Source: Ziziphus jujuba
Lineage: Eukaryota > Streptophyta > Magnoliopsida > Rosales > Rhamnaceae
Length of the DNA: 64,000 nt
Direction: 5' to 3'
NCBI RefSeq assembly: GCF_031755915.1
Contig: NC_083387.1
Location: 25,546,501 to 25,610,500 of the forward strand
Part shown: positions 62,723-64,000 of the stretch, in pieces
Numbering within the stretch: position 1 is the stretch's first letter
How the letters are laid out: each line of letters starts with the position of its first letter
Position numbers and translations under genes: made by a program
The notes under the pieces: generated by a model
What the model saw: the letters and a program-made list of their open reading frames with translations, nothing else
Told to the model about the DNA's origin: nothing
The model's database searches: none

Positions 62723-64000
62723 TTCAAATTTTGTTAGCGTTCGTTAGTTGTACGGTTTAGGCATCTTAATTAACTTAAAAGAAAAGCAAAATAAATAAAT
62801 AAATATCAAATTGAAAACCTTTTTAATTTGTAATTTTTTTTTTCATTTTTCCTTCAAATTTCTAATTGTTGGAGATTGAGATGACTTATAAACTTTAAAG
62901 ATCACTAATGAACACTAAAGAATTTATATTAAAACCAAAGTATTACCAAACAAACACTTAGATGTAATGTACATTCCATTCCATTTGTTTATTGCACTTA
63001 GGTTTTAGTTGGTAACTTGGTTTTTTATTTTTGTTTTTGTTTTTTTGTTTTTTTTTTTTTTATCTACTTGTGTATAATTTACTTACGTCAAATGTATGTT
63101 AGTGGTAATTATAATTTTATTAAACATTTTAATAACCATAAGCTTGAAAGGGGAAAAAAAAAAGTGAAACACAATTTAATTTATTTATTTATTTATTTTA
63201 CTCAACTTTTTAGTTAGTTTAAATTTCTAATAAATTCTAACAGCCACCAACTAATACTTGAGAAAATTATGTACATTATATGTAAAGATAAAAAATAAAA
63301 TAAGGTAAGAAAATTATGTACATTTTAAGTAATAATAAAAATAAAAAATAGAGCCAACAACACATTATCAAACAAAACCTTAATAAATAAATAAATTATT
63401 AGTATATTTTACATTTAAGTATATATCATACCTTTTTACTCTCATTTCTATATTGCATTTGACCATCTGAATGAGGAGTTTTGATTGAGAAAACAGGTCC
63501 CCTTTCCTGCCTCATCCTGTTTCTCCTCACGCAATAAAGGAGGAACAAAGCACATGGCATCCTTGATCGGCTAGGACTCTGGAATCTTATTATGACCAAT
63601 GTACTTATTAAAGCGCTGTTGTTTCTTTTAGAGAAATGCTAGTTGCATTGTAGAAAAATCTCTATGCAGTTCTAAATTTTTAAATTCCAATAATAACCTT
63701 ATTGAATGTTTTTTATTTTTTATTTTTTATGACAAATTTTATCTAAATCTGGTTCTCCGCTTTGTCTTCCTCTTTTAGGCTTCATCTCCAGAATTTCTAT
63801 AAATGAAATTGTCGCTGAGCCATGATGGACCTTCTCTAGCTGGGCTTCTCACTCGTGACCCAACCCTAGTTCTAAGTGAATGACAATTCTCTTTGCCCTC
63901 TCTCCACCTTGGCTCTCTCTCCCTCTCTCATCCCGTAGATCTCACGCCATTTTTCTGCTGTAAGCTTTTTTTATTATTTTATTATTTTTAATTGATTCCC
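62591..64000. other. Right-edge intergenic DNA, possible 5' leader of a next gene
   Basis: Mostly AT-rich with poly-T at 62692-62715 and 63042-63060. The last 120 bases become CT-rich (63890-63959) and end at a good donor-like CTGCT/GTAAGC at 63959/63960, as in a non-coding first exon of a gene to the right. This cannot be tested inside the window. Confidence 0.3.

Overview
The window is nuclear DNA of a flowering plant, most likely a rosid eudicot. This follows from AT-rich intergenic DNA, GT-AG introns, plant-only gene families, and plant LTR, TRIM and LINE elements. Species cannot be fixed by eye. Six protein-coding genes are well supported. Exon models were built by hand from splice sites, reading phase and remembered family sequences; no alignment was run.

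Layout: (1) 1.8-4.2 kb, plus strand: a two-exon family 61 glycosyltransferase. (2) 6.0-8.4 kb, plus: a decayed 2-oxoglutarate/Fe(II) dioxygenase pseudogene. (3) 11.2-13.1 kb, minus: a two-exon F-box/LRR gene resembling Arabidopsis At5g23340. (4) 16.1-24.6 kb, minus: a six-exon plastid FAD synthetase (RIBF) gene with a 5.2 kb intron swollen by three separate tandem duplications. The RIBF and F-box pair appears to match the Arabidopsis neighbours At5g23330 and At5g23340. (5) 25-41 kb: a transposon-rich zone with a LINE 3' remnant, a TRIM with two 300-bp LTRs, a small fold-back element, an AT-rich repeat family, and a young 5.0 kb Ty1/copia element on the minus strand. (6) 41.9-44.1 kb, plus: a four-exon 14-3-3 gene. 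(7) 47.2-55.4 kb, minus: a 14-exon LMBR1-like membrane protein gene (about 729 residues). (8) 56.6-57.5 kb, plus: an intronless prohibitin gene (PHB3/PHB4 type), followed by a diverged tandem duplication of its 3' flank. (9) 62.3-62.6 kb: a second LINE fragment.

The genes are not an operon or a functional cluster. They are unrelated housekeeping or signalling genes: Golgi glycosylation, ubiquitin ligase substrate choice, plastid flavin cofactor synthesis, phosphoprotein binding, a membrane protein and a mitochondrial inner-membrane scaffold. A shared feature is that the F-box, RIBF, 14-3-3 and prohibitin genes all have site II elements (TGGGCY) upstream, and two of them also have telo-box motifs.

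No wholly new system was found. The most notable observations are the near-identical LTRs of the copia element together with two frameshifts, the telomere-motif hairpin in the F-box leader, the lost iron ligand in the dioxygenase pseudogene, the duplication-expanded RIBF intron, and the apparent headless duplicate of the prohibitin 3' end.
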